From Pseudomonas sp. Au-Pse12 (GTDB lineage Bacteria; Pseudomonadota; Gammaproteobacteria; Pseudomonadales; Pseudomonadaceae): 64,000 nt of DNA. The notes below the pieces were generated by a model. The model was not told the DNA's origin and ran no database searches. It saw only the letters and a list, made by a program, of their open reading frames with translations. How positions within the stretch are numbered: position 1 is the stretch's first letter; every line of letters starts with the position of its first letter. Of this stretch, positions 54,486-63,918 are shown one piece after another. A program made the position numbers and the translations under genes. The stretch is taken from the NCBI RefSeq assembly GCF_021341665.1, contig NZ_JAJTTH010000005.1:124001-188000 (forward strand). Direction: 5' to 3'.

Positions 54486-54643
54486 GGGGTGTTTCTCCTG
54501 AGTGAAGATATCTACTGGCCTTTCGATCATGGCCTTGTGATTTAAGTTCCTTGAGGCTCACAGATATATTAAGTGTTTGTTTCACGGAACTTTTTCCAGC
54601 TTGATTAAATGCTCATTCCTGACAATAAAAAGAGATAAGTCTT

Positions 54644-55120
54644 ATGGTGCAAAACCTTGTTTTCGAGCGTGCGACGCGCTTTCTTTCAGCCTTGCGCCAC
54701 TGTCAGGTGCTGAACATCAGGGTGCACAGCGCTTGCGAAGAAGGCCTGACCCTGACCTTGCCCTATAGCCCGCAGATCGTCGGTGACCCGCAAAGCGGGA
54801 TCATTCATGGCGGTGCCCTGACCACGCTGATGGACAGTGCCTGTGGCATGGCCACGCTCTGTGTGCTGCCGGAGTTCGAGGTGTGTCCGACCCTGGACCT
54901 GCGCATAGACTATATGCACCCGGCGGTGCCTCATCACGATGTGCATGGTTTTGCCCAGTGTTACCGGGTCACCACCGATGTGATCTTCACCCGCGGCTTT
55001 GCCTACCAGGACGATCCAGAGCGACCGGTGGCCCACGTCGTCGGCACCTTCATGCGCATGGGCAAGGGGCTCAAGGGGAGTCGCGGCTTCGCCAGCGCCC
55101 TCAAGGGAGAGCAGGCATGA
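54644..55120 (+). CDS. PaaI-family hot-dog thioesterase, first of a pair
   Basis: A 158-residue hot-dog fold acyl-CoA thioesterase. The helix with active-site residues reads GIIHGGALTTLMDSACGMA (Asp near residue 65), followed by the core strand CPTLDLRIDYMHPA. It overlaps the second thioesterase gene by 4 bases. The acyl substrate is unknown. Upstream is an A/T-rich region without a clear promoter. Confidence 0.86.
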   Translation: MVQNLVFERATRFLSALRHCQVLNIRVHSACEEGLTLTLPYSPQIVGDPQSGIIHGGALTTLMDSACGMATLCVLPEFEVCPTLDLRIDYMHPAVPHHDVHGFAQCYRVTTDVIFTRGFAYQDDPERPVAHVVGTFMRMGKGLKGSRGFASALKGEQA

Positions 55121-55569
55121 GCGTGGACCTTCGAGCGCTACTGGATCAGGCTCGCCAGCAGGGCGATTTCAAGGCATTGCTGGAGCAGATTCCCTACGCC
55201 AACTTGATCGGTATCGAATGCACCCGCCTGGGGGATGACTTGCTGTTTCGCCTGCCAGCCAACAAGGACAACATCGGCAATCCCTTGCTGCCGGCCCTGC
55301 ACGGCGGGGTGATCGCCGGCTTCATGGAGCTGGCGGCGGCCCTGCACCTGCTGATTCTCACGGGCTCGCCCGGGGTTCCGAAGATCATCGACTTTTCCCT
55401 CGACTACCTGCGCGCCGGGCAATTTCGCGACACCTTCGCCCGTTGCCAGGTGTGTCGTCAGGGGAGGAGGGTGGCCAACGTTGCCATCACCGCCTGGCAG
55501 AGCACCGCCGACGAGCCAATTGCTACCGCCAGGGCACATTTCAAGATTGAAGAGAGCCTCGCCCCTTGA
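55117..55569 (+). CDS. PaaI-family hot-dog thioesterase, second of a pair
   Basis: A 150-residue hot-dog protein. The equivalent helix reads LPALHGGVIAGFMELAAAL, so the catalytic Asp of PaaI is replaced by Glu. Core strand: IIDFSLDYLRAG. It starts within the stop region of the first gene (ATGA), so the two are made together and could form a mixed oligomer. It is followed 90 bases later by htpG. Confidence 0.84.
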   Translation: MSVDLRALLDQARQQGDFKALLEQIPYANLIGIECTRLGDDLLFRLPANKDNIGNPLLPALHGGVIAGFMELAAALHLLILTGSPGVPKIIDFSLDYLRAGQFRDTFARCQVCRQGRRVANVAITAWQSTADEPIATARAHFKIEESLAP

Positions 55570-55659
55570 AATCCAGCGAGCGACCCCCACTTTCATGTCA
55601 TCCCGCCGCCCTCCGCTCCCGGAACGCGGCCACAGCCATCTGATTGGAGTTTGATGACC

Positions 55660-57564
55660 ATGAGTGTGGAAACTCAAAAGGAAACCCTGGGCTTCCAGAC
55701 CGAGGTGAAGCAGCTGCTGCACCTCATGATCCATTCGCTGTATTCCAACAAGGAAATCTTCCTTCGCGAATTGATCTCGAACGCCTCTGACGCCGTCGAC
55801 AAATTGCGTTTCGAAGCCCTGTCCAAGCCCGAGTTGCTGGAAGGTGGCGCCGAACTGAAAATCCGTGTGAGCTTCGACAAGGACGCCAAGACCGTCACCC
55901 TCGAAGACAACGGTATCGGCATGAACCGCGAAGATGTGATCACCCACCTGGGGACCATCGCCAAGTCCGGCACCGCCGACTTCATGAAGAACCTCACCGG
56001 CGACCAGAAGAAGGACTCGCACCTGATCGGTCAGTTCGGCGTGGGTTTCTACTCCGCGTTCATCGTTGCCGACCAGGTTGAAGTGTTCAGCCGTCGTGCC
56101 GGCCTGCCGGCCAGCGAAGGCGTGCACTGGTCGTCCAAGGGCGAAGGCGAGTTCGAGGTTGCGACCATCGACAAGGCCGAACGCGGTACCCGCATCGTCC
56201 TGCACCTGAAGTCCGGTGAAGACGAATTCGCCGATGGCTGGCGCCTGCGCAACATCATCAAGAAGTATTCCGACCACATCGCCTTGCCGATCGAGCTGCC
56301 GAAAGAGGCCGCTGCTGCTGAAGGCGAAGAGAAACCGGCGTTGGAGTGGGAAACCGTCAACCGCGCCAGTGCCCTGTGGACCCGTCCGCGTACCGAGATC
56401 AAGGACGAGGAATATCAGGAGTTCTACAAGCACATCGCTCACGATTTCGAGAACCCACTGAGCTGGAGCCACAACAAGGTCGAAGGCAAGCTGGAATACA
56501 GCTCGCTGCTCTACGTACCGGCTCGTGCACCGTTCGACCTGTACCAGCGTGAAGCGCCGAAGGGCCTCAAGCTCTACGTCCAGCGCGTGTTCGTCATGGA
56601 CCAGGCCGAGTCGTTCCTGCCGCTGTACCTGCGCTTCATCAAGGGCGTGGTGGATTCCAACGACCTGTCGCTGAACGTCTCGCGGGAAATCCTGCAGAAA
56701 GACCCGATCATCGATTCGATGAAGTCGGCGCTGACCAAGCGCGTGCTGGACATGCTGGAAAAACTGGCGAAGAACGAGCCTGAGCAATACAAGGGCTTCT
56801 GGAAGAACTTTGGTCAGGTGATGAAGGAAGGCCCGGCCGAAGACTTCGCCAACAAGGAGAAGATTGCCGGCCTGCTGCGCTTCGCTTCCACCCAGGGTGA
56901 TGACGGCGAGCAGAACGTTTCCCTGGCCGACTACCTGGCCCGCGCCAAGGAAGGTCAGGACAAGATCTACTTCCTCACCGGCGAATCCTACGCGCAGGTG
57001 AAGAACAGCCCGCACCTGGAAGTCTTCCGCAAGAAAGGCATCGAAGTGCTGCTGCTCACCGACCGTATCGACGAGTGGCTGATGAGCTACCTCAACGAAT
57101 TCGACGGCAAGAGCTTTGTCGACGTGGCGCGTGGCGACCTGGACCTGGGCAACCTGGACTCGGAAGAGGACAAGAAGGCTGCCGAGGAAGTCGCCAAGAC
57201 CAAGGAAGGCCTGGTTGAGCGGATCAAGACCGCCCTGGGCGAGAGCGTCAGCGAAGTGCGGGTTTCCCACCGCTTGACCGACTCGCCGGCGATCCTGGCC
57301 ATCGGCGAGCAGGACCTGGGGCTGCAAATGCGTCAGATCCTTGAAGCCAGCGGGCAGAAGGTTCCGGATTCCAAGCCGATCTTCGAGTTCAACCCGACCC
57401 ACCCGCTGATCGAGAAACTCGACGGCGAGCAGAGCGAAGAGCGCTTTGGCGACCTATCGCACATCCTCTTCGATCAAGCGGCCCTGGCGGCCGGTGACAG
57501 CTTGAAAGACCCGGCGGCCTATGTGCGCCGACTGAACAAGCTGCTGGTTGAACTGTCGGTTTAA
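55660..57564 (+). CDS. htpG: Chaperone HtpG (Hsp90)
   Basis: A 634-residue bacterial Hsp90. The N-terminal ATPase domain has [22 protein letters not shown], the DNGIGM loop ([15 protein letters not shown]), GTIAKSGT and the lid [11 protein letters not shown]. The middle domain has the catalytic Arg in [11 protein letters not shown], and a C-terminal dimerisation domain follows. An ATG two codons earlier is closer to GGAG but gives a non-family extension. No CIRCE or sigma32 box is clear to me. A strong terminator follows. Confidence 0.97.
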   Translation: MSVETQKETLGFQTEVKQLLHLMIHSLYSNKEIFLRELISNASDAVDKLRFEALSKPELLEGGAELKIRVSFDKDAKTVTLEDNGIGMNREDVITHLGTIAKSGTADFMKNLTGDQKKDSHLIGQFGVGFYSAFIVADQVEVFSRRAGLPASEGVHWSSKGEGEFEVATIDKAERGTRIVLHLKSGEDEFADGWRLRNIIKKYSDHIALPIELPKEAAAAEGEEKPALEWETVNRASALWTRPRTEIKDEEYQEFYKHIAHDFENPLSWSHNKVEGKLEYSSLLYVPARAPFDLYQREAPKGLKLYVQRVFVMDQAESFLPLYLRFIKGVVDSNDLSLNVSREILQKDPIIDSMKSALTKRVLDMLEKLAKNEPEQYKGFWKNFGQVMKEGPAEDFANKEKIAGLLRFASTQGDDGEQNVSLADYLARAKEGQDKIYFLTGESYAQVKNSPHLEVFRKKGIEVLLLTDRIDEWLMSYLNEFDGKSFVDVARGDLDLGNLDSEEDKKAAEEVAKTKEGLVERIKTALGESVSEVRVSHRLTDSPAILAIGEQDLGLQMRQILEASGQKVPDSKPIFEFNPTHPLIEKLDGEQSEERFGDLSHILFDQAALAAGDSLKDPAAYVRRLNKLLVELSV

Positions 57565-57576
57565 CCAGGTTGCAGG

Positions 57577-57602
57577 AAAAACCCGCTTCGGCGGGTTTTT
57601 TC
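57577..57602 (+). terminator. htpG terminator
   Basis: AAAACCCGC / GCGGGTTTT stem with a UUCG loop and a T-run. Confidence 0.9.
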
Positions 57603-57635
57603 ATTCTGGTGTCCCCCTACTGGAGAAGATAAGTC

Positions 57636-58364
57636 ATGAGTCAAATCACCGTGCGTTCCGTGGTCTATCAGATCGATGGCCAGCCCTATGAAGGCCGACT
57701 GGCCTTCGATGCAACCCATAAAGATGCGCGCCCGGGGCTGCTGATGGCGCCGAACTGGATGGGTGTCAGCGCCGGCGCGGAGAAGCTCGCCGAGTCGGTG
57801 GCGGCCAAGGGGTATGTCGTGCTGATCGCCGACCTGTATGGCCAGTCGTTGCGCCCCGGCGATGCCAGCCAGGCCGGGGCCGCGATGATGCCGCTCAAGG
57901 AGGATCGGGCGCTGTTGCGCAAGCGCATGCAGGCGGCCTTCAGCGCCCTGCAGAGCCAGGCCGAGGCCGCGGTGGACACTTCGAAGCTGGCGACCTTCGG
58001 CTTCTGCTTTGGCGGCTGCTGCGCGCTGGAGCTGGCCCGCAGCGGGGCGCCGGTGAAGGCCGCGGTATCGTTCCACGGCACCTTGGATACGCCCACCCCG
58101 GCTGACGCGCAGAACATCAAGGGTTCGGTCCTGGTGTTGCACGGCGCGGCCGATCCGTTCGTGGCCAGGGAGCAACTGCCGGCCTTCGAAGCGGAAATGG
58201 ATGCGGCGGGGGTGGACTGGCAGCTGGTCAGCTACGGCGGCGCGGTGCATTCCTTCACCGATACCCACGCCAACCTGCCGGGCAAGATGATGTACGACGC
58301 CAAGACTTCCGCTCGGGCCTTCGCCACCATGCACTACCTGCTGGACGAAGTGTTCCAGGGCTGA
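57636..58364 (+). CDS. Dienelactone hydrolase family protein
   Basis: A 242-residue alpha/beta hydrolase of the DLH family. The nucleophile is the Cys in FGFCFGGCC (near residue 125), the Asp is in VLHGAADPFV (near 173) and the His in YGGAVHSFTD (near 205). It lacks a signal peptide, so it is cytoplasmic. Substrates of this branch are mostly unknown, and the catechol-pathway genes usual for true dienelactone hydrolase are absent. GGAGAAGATAAGTC lies before the ATG. Confidence 0.88.
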   Translation: MSQITVRSVVYQIDGQPYEGRLAFDATHKDARPGLLMAPNWMGVSAGAEKLAESVAAKGYVVLIADLYGQSLRPGDASQAGAAMMPLKEDRALLRKRMQAAFSALQSQAEAAVDTSKLATFGFCFGGCCALELARSGAPVKAAVSFHGTLDTPTPADAQNIKGSVLVLHGAADPFVAREQLPAFEAEMDAAGVDWQLVSYGGAVHSFTDTHANLPGKMMYDAKTSARAFATMHYLLDEVFQG

Positions 58365-58374
58365 CCCGCTGATC

Positions 58375-58459
58375 CCGTAGGCGCTGGCGTGCCAGCAAAG
58401 GCGCCAGTGAGCAACGCAAAGCTCACGGGCCTGTTCGCCGGCAGGCCGGCTCCTGCGGG
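58375..58459. repeat. REPIN-type inverted repeat pair
   Basis: Left CCCGTAGGCGCTGGCGTGCC and right TTCGCCGGCAGGCCGGCTCC bound about 85 bases between two convergent genes, abutting the pirin stop. It is the third copy of the family in the window. Confidence 0.85.
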
Positions 58460-59332
58460 TCAGTGGCGGGAGGAGGGCAGTTCGATGCGCTCGCTTTCTC
58501 CCGGCACTTGCGGCCAGTCCCCGGCCGCCCAGCGTCTGCGTGCTTCATCGATCAGCAGTGGGTCGCTGGCGACAAAGTTCCAGTTGATCCGTCGCGGCCC
58601 GTCCAGAGGCGCACCGCCGAGCAGTACCGCATGGCAGTCGCTCTCGGCGAACAGCGTGGCGTTTTCTCCCTCCGGCAACACCACCAGCGAGTGCTGGGGC
58701 ACTGGCTCGCCGTCCAGCTGTGCCTCACCGTCCAACACATACAGCGCGCGCTGCTGATGCTCGGTGGGAATCAACAGGCTGGTGGCGGTCCGCAGGTGCA
58801 GCTCGGCATACAGGGTCGGGGAGAGCACCGGCACTGGCGATTCCAGGCAGAAGCCGCTGCCGGCGATCATGCGGATCGTGACCCCGAGGTTGTCACTCAC
58901 CGGCAGCGTGACGGCGGGGTGATGGCTGTAGTGCCCGGGCCCCTGTTCATGTTCCTTGGGCGAGGCCAGCCAGACCTGCAAGCCATGCATCGCGAAATCC
59001 TCGCCCAGCAAGGCCGCAGGCGTGCGCTCGACGTGAGCGATGGCACTGCCGGCGGTCATCCAGCTGACGTCCCCGGCGTCGACGATCTGGTCCGAGCCGA
59101 GGCTGTCCTTGTGCTGGATCTGCCCGCTGAACAGGTAGGTCAGGGTGGACAGGCCGATATGCGGGTGTTGGCGGATATTCATGCCTTTGCCCGCTGGGTA
59201 GCGGGTTTGCAGCATGTGGTCGAAGAACACGAAAGGCCCAACGCTGCGGCACTGTGCCGAAGGCAGGGGGCGGAGGATAGGCTGGCCTTCGACGTCCTCG
59301 ACGCGGGGACGGATCACTAGGGGCGAGTTCAT
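58460..59332 (-). CDS. Pirin-family bicupin protein
   Basis: A 290-residue pirin. The N-terminal cupin has metal ligands in RQHPHIGLSTLTYLFSG (two His near residue 55) and in AIAHVERT (His and Glu near 100). The C-terminal cupin has GEAQLDGEPVPQHSLVVLPEG. Bacterial pirins act as quercetin dioxygenases or interact with metabolic enzymes; the role is not settled here. It lies 63 bases downstream of an osmC gene on the same strand. Confidence 0.9.
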   Translation of the reverse strand: MNSPLVIRPRVEDVEGQPILRPLPSAQCRSVGPFVFFDHMLQTRYPAGKGMNIRQHPHIGLSTLTYLFSGQIQHKDSLGSDQIVDAGDVSWMTAGSAIAHVERTPAALLGEDFAMHGLQVWLASPKEHEQGPGHYSHHPAVTLPVSDNLGVTIRMIAGSGFCLESPVPVLSPTLYAELHLRTATSLLIPTEHQQRALYVLDGEAQLDGEPVPQHSLVVLPEGENATLFAESDCHAVLLGGAPLDGPRRINWNFVASDPLLIDEARRRWAAGDWPQVPGESERIELPSSRH

Positions 59333-59395
59333 GGCGGATTCCAGGCTGGTCGGGGTTATGCCCGTCAGCATAACCCCCAGCTGTCCGCCTTGCCG

Positions 59396-59812
59396 CTACT
59401 GGCTGAAGGCGCCTTCGGAGAGGTGGGTCTCGATGCTGACTTCGCTGCTGGTCATCAGCTTGTGGATCGGGCAACGGTCGGCCACCCGGTGCAGCTCTTC
59501 GCGCTGGGCATCGGTGAGCACGCCCTTGAGGGTCAGCTTGACGTGCAGGCCGTATTTGCCTTTCTGCTCTTCGCTGTTGTCGTGCTTGATCTCCACCGTG
59601 ACCCCGGTCAGCGGGATGTTCTTCTTCTGCGCATAGAGCTTGAGGGTCAGGGCCTTGCAGGCGCCCAGGGCTGCGTCGAAGTAGTCGTGGGGCTCGGGGG
59701 CGGTGCCCTCGCCTCCGGCGGACGTGGGCAGGTCGGTGAACAATTGATGGTCGTCGACCTGGATGCTGTGGCGGAAACTTTCGCTGGACTCGGTGTTGAC
59801 GGTGATGGTCAT
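59396..59812 (-). CDS. OsmC-family protein
   Basis: A 138-residue OsmC/YhfA-type protein. Both reactive cysteines are present, one in LGACKALTLKLYAQKKNIP (near residue 51) and one in ADRCPIHKLM (near 115). That fits a thiol peroxidase-type fold acting on organic hydroperoxides or a related role. The PHDYFDAALGACKAL pattern is more YhfA-like than Ohr. It may form an operon with the pirin gene. Confidence 0.9.
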   Translation of the reverse strand: MTITVNTESSESFRHSIQVDDHQLFTDLPTSAGGEGTAPEPHDYFDAALGACKALTLKLYAQKKNIPLTGVTVEIKHDNSEEQKGKYGLHVKLTLKGVLTDAQREELHRVADRCPIHKLMTSSEVSIETHLSEGAFSQ

Positions 59813-60176
59813 GGCAAACCTCAGGCAGTGATGAATAAGGATCAGGCTGTGAAGGTGCTGGAGTTATAGAGCATATCGAGGCGCCGGCGTTCCCCTTTTT
59901 CTGCGCCTGCGCCTGCGACTCGGCGCCGCGGTCGATGCGGCTCCGCGCCAAGCGCCGATCGATAACCTTGCGCTGGCGGCTTGATGACCTTCCAGGGCGA
60001 CCGTTTGTTGGCATAACCGCGATTTTCGAGGTGCTGAATCGCTTCATTTCTAGGTATCGGAGTGCTAGGGCGTTTTGATATCACGTTTTTGTCTTACGCA
60101 ATTTTCCAGAGGCCCGATACCGTCTAAGAGCACCCTGCTGCAAGTTTTTGCAGCGCTCTAGGAAGGAGCCAGAGGA
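59813..60176. other. 364-base spacer before the chemoreceptor gene
   Basis: No convincing gene. Two minus-strand open frames here (80 and over 100 codons) are Arg/Ala/Pro-rich, overlap each other, lack good ribosome sites and match nothing I know. The A/T-rich part after 60,040 holds a possible motility promoter and a perfect hairpin GCTGCAA / TTGCAGC (60137-60154) just before the ribosome site of the chemoreceptor gene. Confidence 0.5.
60094..60120 (+). promoter_or_regulatory. Possible FliA (sigma28) promoter
   Basis: CCCGATAC, with flanking G making GCCCGATACC, resembles the FliA -10 GCCGATAA. It lies 57 bases before the chemoreceptor start. The -35 at the right distance (TTACGCAA) is poor. 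Confidence 0.3.
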
Positions 60177-61802
60177 ATGAGCCTTAGAAGTCTCAACATT
60201 GCGCTACGCGCGAGCCTGGGTTTTGGCTTGCTGGCGCTGATGGTGTTTGCTCTCGGGGCATTCGCCTTGATGCAGATGGGCAACATGCGCCAGCAGTCCG
60301 ATGAAGTCGAAAGCAATTGGCTGCCCAGCGTGATGTCCGTTGGTGAAATGAGCCAGGACCTGCTGCGCATTCGCGCCCTGACCCTGCGGTTGCTGATCAA
60401 TCGCGACCCGCAGGCGATCGTCCAGAACGAAAACAAGATCAACGAGATCAAGAGTGCCCTCGGGGTTGCCCAGGGGCGCTACGAATCCCTGATCCTGCTG
60501 CCCCAGGAGCGGGTTCTGTTCGATCGTTTCAAAACCACCGAAAAGCAGTACCTGCAGCGGCAGGAGCGGGTCATGCAGCTCTCCGGCGCGAATCAGCTGG
60601 AAGAAGCGGTCAAGGTGGTCAACGGTGAAATGAACCAGTTGGCCGACGAAATGGCAGCGACCCTGCACGACCTGATCGAGTTGAACAAGCAGAGCGCCAC
60701 TCATGCCACCGATCTGGCTCAGGCGGTGTTCAGCAAGTCCCGAGTATGGGTGATCGGCATGATTGCCCTGGCGGCGCTGGTGACTATCGGCCTGGCGCTG
60801 TTGCTGACCCGGAGTATCGTCCTGCCGTTGGCGCAGTCGCTGAATGTCGCTGAGGTGGTGGCTGGTGGCGATCTGACCGGCGATATCACCGTGACTGGCA
60901 GGGACGAGCCGGCGCGCCTGCTGCAGGCACTCAAGGCCATGCAGCACAGCCTGCGGGAAACCATCCGGCGCATCTCCGATTCATCCAGCCAGTTGGCTTC
61001 GGCCTCCGAAGAACTCAGCTGTGTCACTGAGGATGCGACCCGGGGGTTGCATCAACAGAGCCTGGAAATCGATCAGGCGGCCACGGCGGTGAACCAGATG
61101 ACCGCGGCGGTGGAGGAGGTGGCCAGCAATGCCGTGGCCACGTCCGAGGCCTCGCGGGAGTCTGATCGCATCGCCCAGCATGGGCGCGAGCAGGTGCAGC
61201 AGACGGTGCTGTCGATTGAGTCGCTGGCGCAGGACGTGACGGCCAATGCCAGCCAGGTGGAAGAGCTGGCGCAGAAGGTCTACGGCATCAGCCGGGTGCT
61301 GGAGGTGATCCGTTCGATTGCCGAGCAGACCAACCTGCTGGCCTTGAACGCGGCCATCGAGGCGGCGCGCGCTGGCGATGCCGGGCGCGGCTTTGCGGTG
61401 GTGGCCGATGAAGTGCGGGCCCTGGCCCACAGGACTCAGCAGTCGACCCAGGAGATCGAACAGATGATCGGCGGTATCCAGCAGGGCACCGACCAGGCCG
61501 TCAGTTCCATGCAGCAGAGCAATAGCCGCGCTCATTCGACCCTGGAGGTCGCCAAGGCGGCGGGGCAGGCGCTGGAGGAAATCGCTTCGGCGTTCACCCA
61601 GATCAATGAGCGCAACATCGTCATTGCCAGCGCCTCCGAGCAGCAGGCGGCGGTGGCGCGCGAAGTGGATCGCAACCTGATGAACATCCGCAATCTGGCC
61701 TTGCAGACTTCAGCCGGAGCCAATCAGACCAGTGCTGCCAGCCAGGAGTTGTCGCGGCTGGCGGTGGACCTGAACACCATGGTGGCGCGTTTTTCGGTGT
61801 GA
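60177..61802 (+). CDS. Methyl-accepting chemotaxis protein with a four-helix-bundle sensor
   Basis: A 541-residue chemoreceptor. Helix 1 is at residues 12-32, the periplasmic four-helix-bundle (4HB_MCP) sensor at about 33-187, helix 2 at about 188-210, and a HAMP domain follows at about 211-265. The cytoplasmic signalling hairpin has the conserved tip [20 protein letters not shown] near residue 380. There is no C-terminal NWETF-like pentapeptide. The ligand is unknown. AAGGAGCCAGAGGA lies before the ATG. It is monocistronic, closed by a strong terminator. Confidence 0.94.
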   Translation: MSLRSLNIALRASLGFGLLALMVFALGAFALMQMGNMRQQSDEVESNWLPSVMSVGEMSQDLLRIRALTLRLLINRDPQAIVQNENKINEIKSALGVAQGRYESLILLPQERVLFDRFKTTEKQYLQRQERVMQLSGANQLEEAVKVVNGEMNQLADEMAATLHDLIELNKQSATHATDLAQAVFSKSRVWVIGMIALAALVTIGLALLLTRSIVLPLAQSLNVAEVVAGGDLTGDITVTGRDEPARLLQALKAMQHSLRETIRRISDSSSQLASASEELSCVTEDATRGLHQQSLEIDQAATAVNQMTAAVEEVASNAVATSEASRESDRIAQHGREQVQQTVLSIESLAQDVTANASQVEELAQKVYGISRVLEVIRSIAEQTNLLALNAAIEAARAGDAGRGFAVVADEVRALAHRTQQSTQEIEQMIGGIQQGTDQAVSSMQQSNSRAHSTLEVAKAAGQALEEIASAFTQINERNIVIASASEQQAAVAREVDRNLMNIRNLALQTSAGANQTSAASQELSRLAVDLNTMVARFSV

Positions 61803-61872
61803 GCTTCTCGCGCCGGCCACGCGGCTCTTGCGGGTTTCCTCGGGCCTGGCTGGCGGGGGAATTTCAGGCGAA

Positions 61873-61901
61873 AAAAAGCCCCGAACCAGTCGGGGCTTTT
61901 T
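61873..61901. terminator. Bidirectional terminator
   Basis: Stem AAAAAGCCCCGA / TCGGGGCTTTTT with a 5-base loop between the convergent chemoreceptor and fabB genes. Confidence 0.92.
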
Positions 61902-61922
61902 CATCCGCAGCAGCGGCGGGGC

Positions 61923-63143
61923 TTACTTGCCCTGCCAGCGCTTCAGCACCAGGGTGGCGTTGGTGCCACCGAAGCCGAAGCTGTTGCTCATCACGGTGTT
62001 GATGGTGGCGTCTTCGCGAGTCTTGGTCAGGATCGGCATGTCGGCCACTTCCGGATCCAGCTCGTCGATGTTGGCCGAACCGGCCATGAAGTTGCCTTCC
62101 ATCATCAGCATGCAGTAGATCGCTTCGTGAACGCCGGCGGCGCCCAGGGAGTGACCCGACAGGCTCTTGGTGGAGCTGATGGCTGGAGCCTTGTCGCCGA
62201 ACACTTCACGCACGCCCTTCATTTCCGCAACGTCGCCGACCGGGGTCGAGGTGCCGTGGGTATTCAGGTAGTCGATCGGGGTGTCGACGGTGGACATGGC
62301 CATCTGCATGCAGCGGATCGCGCCTTCACCGCTTGGGGCCACCATGTCGTAGCCGTCGGAAGTGGCGCCGTAGCCGACGATTTCCGCGTAGATCTTGGCA
62401 CCACGGGCCAGAGCGTGTTCCAGCTCCTCGACGACCACCATGCCGCCACCGCCGGCGATGACGAAACCGTCACGCTTGGCGTCGTAGGCGCGGGAGGCCT
62501 TTTCCGGGGTGTCGTTGTACTGGCTGGACAGGGCGCCCATGGCGTCGAACAGGAACGACTGGCTCCAATGCTCTTCTTCACCGCCGCCGGCGAAGACGAT
62601 GTCCTGCTTGCCCATCTGGATCTGTTCCATGGCGGTACCGATGCAGTGAGCACTGGTGGCGCAGGCAGAGGCGATGGAGTAGTTCAGGCCCTTGATCTTG
62701 AACGGCGTGGCCAGGCAGGCGGAAACGGTGCTGCTCATGGTCCGCGTGACGCGGTATGGGCCAACGCGCTTGACGCCTTTCTCGCGCAGGATGTCCAGCG
62801 CTTCCATCTGGTTCAGGGTCGAAGCACCGCCGGAGCCGGCGATCAGGCCGGTACGCGGGTTGGACACTTGTTCTTCGCTCAGGCCGGAGTCGGCGATGGC
62901 GTCTTTCATGGCCAGGTAGGCGTAAGCCGCCGCGTGGCCGACGAAGCGATAGATCTTGCGATCGATCAGTTCTTCGAGGGGCAGGTCAATGGAGCCGGAA
63001 ACCTGGCTACGCAGACCCATTTCGGCATATTCCGGGTTGAAGCGGATGCCAGGGCGACTTGCACGCAGGTTAGCGGAGACGGTCTCTTTGTCATTGCCCA
63101 GGCACGAAACAATGCCCAGACCAGTGATAACGACGCGGCGCAT
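61923..63143 (-). CDS. fabB: 3-oxoacyl-ACP synthase I
   Basis: A 406-residue beta-ketoacyl-ACP synthase I that elongates the cis-unsaturated intermediate made by FabA. The active-site Cys is in [14 protein letters not shown] (near residue 163), and the two His are in [12 protein letters not shown] (near 298) and [13 protein letters not shown] (near 333). It lies 11 bases after fabA, the standard fabAB operon. Confidence 0.98.
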   Translation of the reverse strand: MRRVVITGLGIVSCLGNDKETVSANLRASRPGIRFNPEYAEMGLRSQVSGSIDLPLEELIDRKIYRFVGHAAAYAYLAMKDAIADSGLSEEQVSNPRTGLIAGSGGASTLNQMEALDILREKGVKRVGPYRVTRTMSSTVSACLATPFKIKGLNYSIASACATSAHCIGTAMEQIQMGKQDIVFAGGGEEEHWSQSFLFDAMGALSSQYNDTPEKASRAYDAKRDGFVIAGGGGMVVVEELEHALARGAKIYAEIVGYGATSDGYDMVAPSGEGAIRCMQMAMSTVDTPIDYLNTHGTSTPVGDVAEMKGVREVFGDKAPAISSTKSLSGHSLGAAGVHEAIYCMLMMEGNFMAGSANIDELDPEVADMPILTKTREDATINTVMSNSFGFGGTNATLVLKRWQGK

Positions 63144-63154
63144 GCGGATAACCC

Positions 63155-63670
63155 TTAGAAGTTGTCAGTTGAGGTAAACACGCCGACCCGGAGGCCTTCG
63201 GCGGTATAGATTTCGCGGCCGTCAACGCTGACCGAGCCATCGGCGATGGCCATGTTCAGCTTGCCCTTGAGCACGCGCTTGATATGAATGTTGTAGGTCA
63301 CCTTTTTCGCGGTCGGCAGGACTTGACCGAAGAATTTTACCTCTCCCGAGCCCAGGGCACGACCGCGGCCCGGCAGGCCTTGCCAGCCGAGGAAGAAACC
63401 GACCAGTTGCCACATGGCATCCAGGCCCAGGCAGCCTGGCATCACCGGGTCGCCTTCGAAGTGGCAAGCGAAGAACCACAGGTCTGGAGTGATATCCAGC
63501 TCAGCGACCAATTCACCTTTACCGTACTTGCCACCCTCTTCGCTGATATGGGTGATGCGATCCACCATCAGCATGTTGGGGGCGGGCAGTTGCGCGTTAC
63601 CTGGGCCGAACAGCTCACCGCGACTGCAGCGCAGCAGGTCTTCCCGAGTAAAGGCGTTTTGTTTGGTCAT
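63155..63670 (-). CDS. fabA: 3-hydroxydecanoyl-ACP dehydratase/isomerase
   Basis: A 171-residue FabA that dehydrates 3-hydroxydecanoyl-ACP and isomerises trans-2 to cis-3-decenoyl-ACP, the branch point to unsaturated fatty acids. The catalytic His is in [20 protein letters not shown] (near residue 70), with Asp near 84 in the same segment. GAGCTCGC lies before the ATG. It is first in the fabAB operon. Confidence 0.98.
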   Translation of the reverse strand: MTKQNAFTREDLLRCSRGELFGPGNAQLPAPNMLMVDRITHISEEGGKYGKGELVAELDITPDLWFFACHFEGDPVMPGCLGLDAMWQLVGFFLGWQGLPGRGRALGSGEVKFFGQVLPTAKKVTYNIHIKRVLKGKLNMAIADGSVSVDGREIYTAEGLRVGVFTSTDNF

Positions 63671-63803
63671 GCGAGCTCCTCAATAGTCCCGTGCGGCAGG
63701 GTTGGGCAAATCTTCCCGGCCGATCGAAGCGTTCATGCCTCGAGCCGGCAGCCTACTCATAGACTATTGCGTTGTAGTGAAAGTCACAGCGCAAAGGGCA
63801 TGA

Positions 63804-63821
63804 ATGTACACTTGTGCACTG
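63804..63821. promoter_or_regulatory. Possible DesT/FabR-like operator upstream of fabA
   Basis: ATGTACACTTGTGCACTG contains near-perfect 6-base arms (GTACAC and GTGCAC, one mismatch) about 135 bases before the fabA start. In P. aeruginosa fabAB is repressed by DesT through a palindromic site; the match here is by type only. Confidence 0.3.
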
Positions 63822-63918
63822 AAATTTTTTTTGAGGGCCTTTTCAGGGCCCCGTCGGGTGCCTAAGACTGCCGCACTTTCGCCCATGACGCCAGTCGCAG
63901 ATGCTCGAAAATAGCCTG

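Noticed and set aside
59842..60084. An 80-codon minus-strand frame upstream of osmC
   Set aside because: Arg/Pro-rich, overlapped by another frame of similar length, no ribosome site, no recognised relatives. Kept only as a note on the spacer.
63822..63860. GGGCC-type hairpin near fabA as a terminator of the upstream sensor kinase
   Set aside because: On the kinase strand the hairpin is followed by A residues, not T; the stem is only 5 bases.
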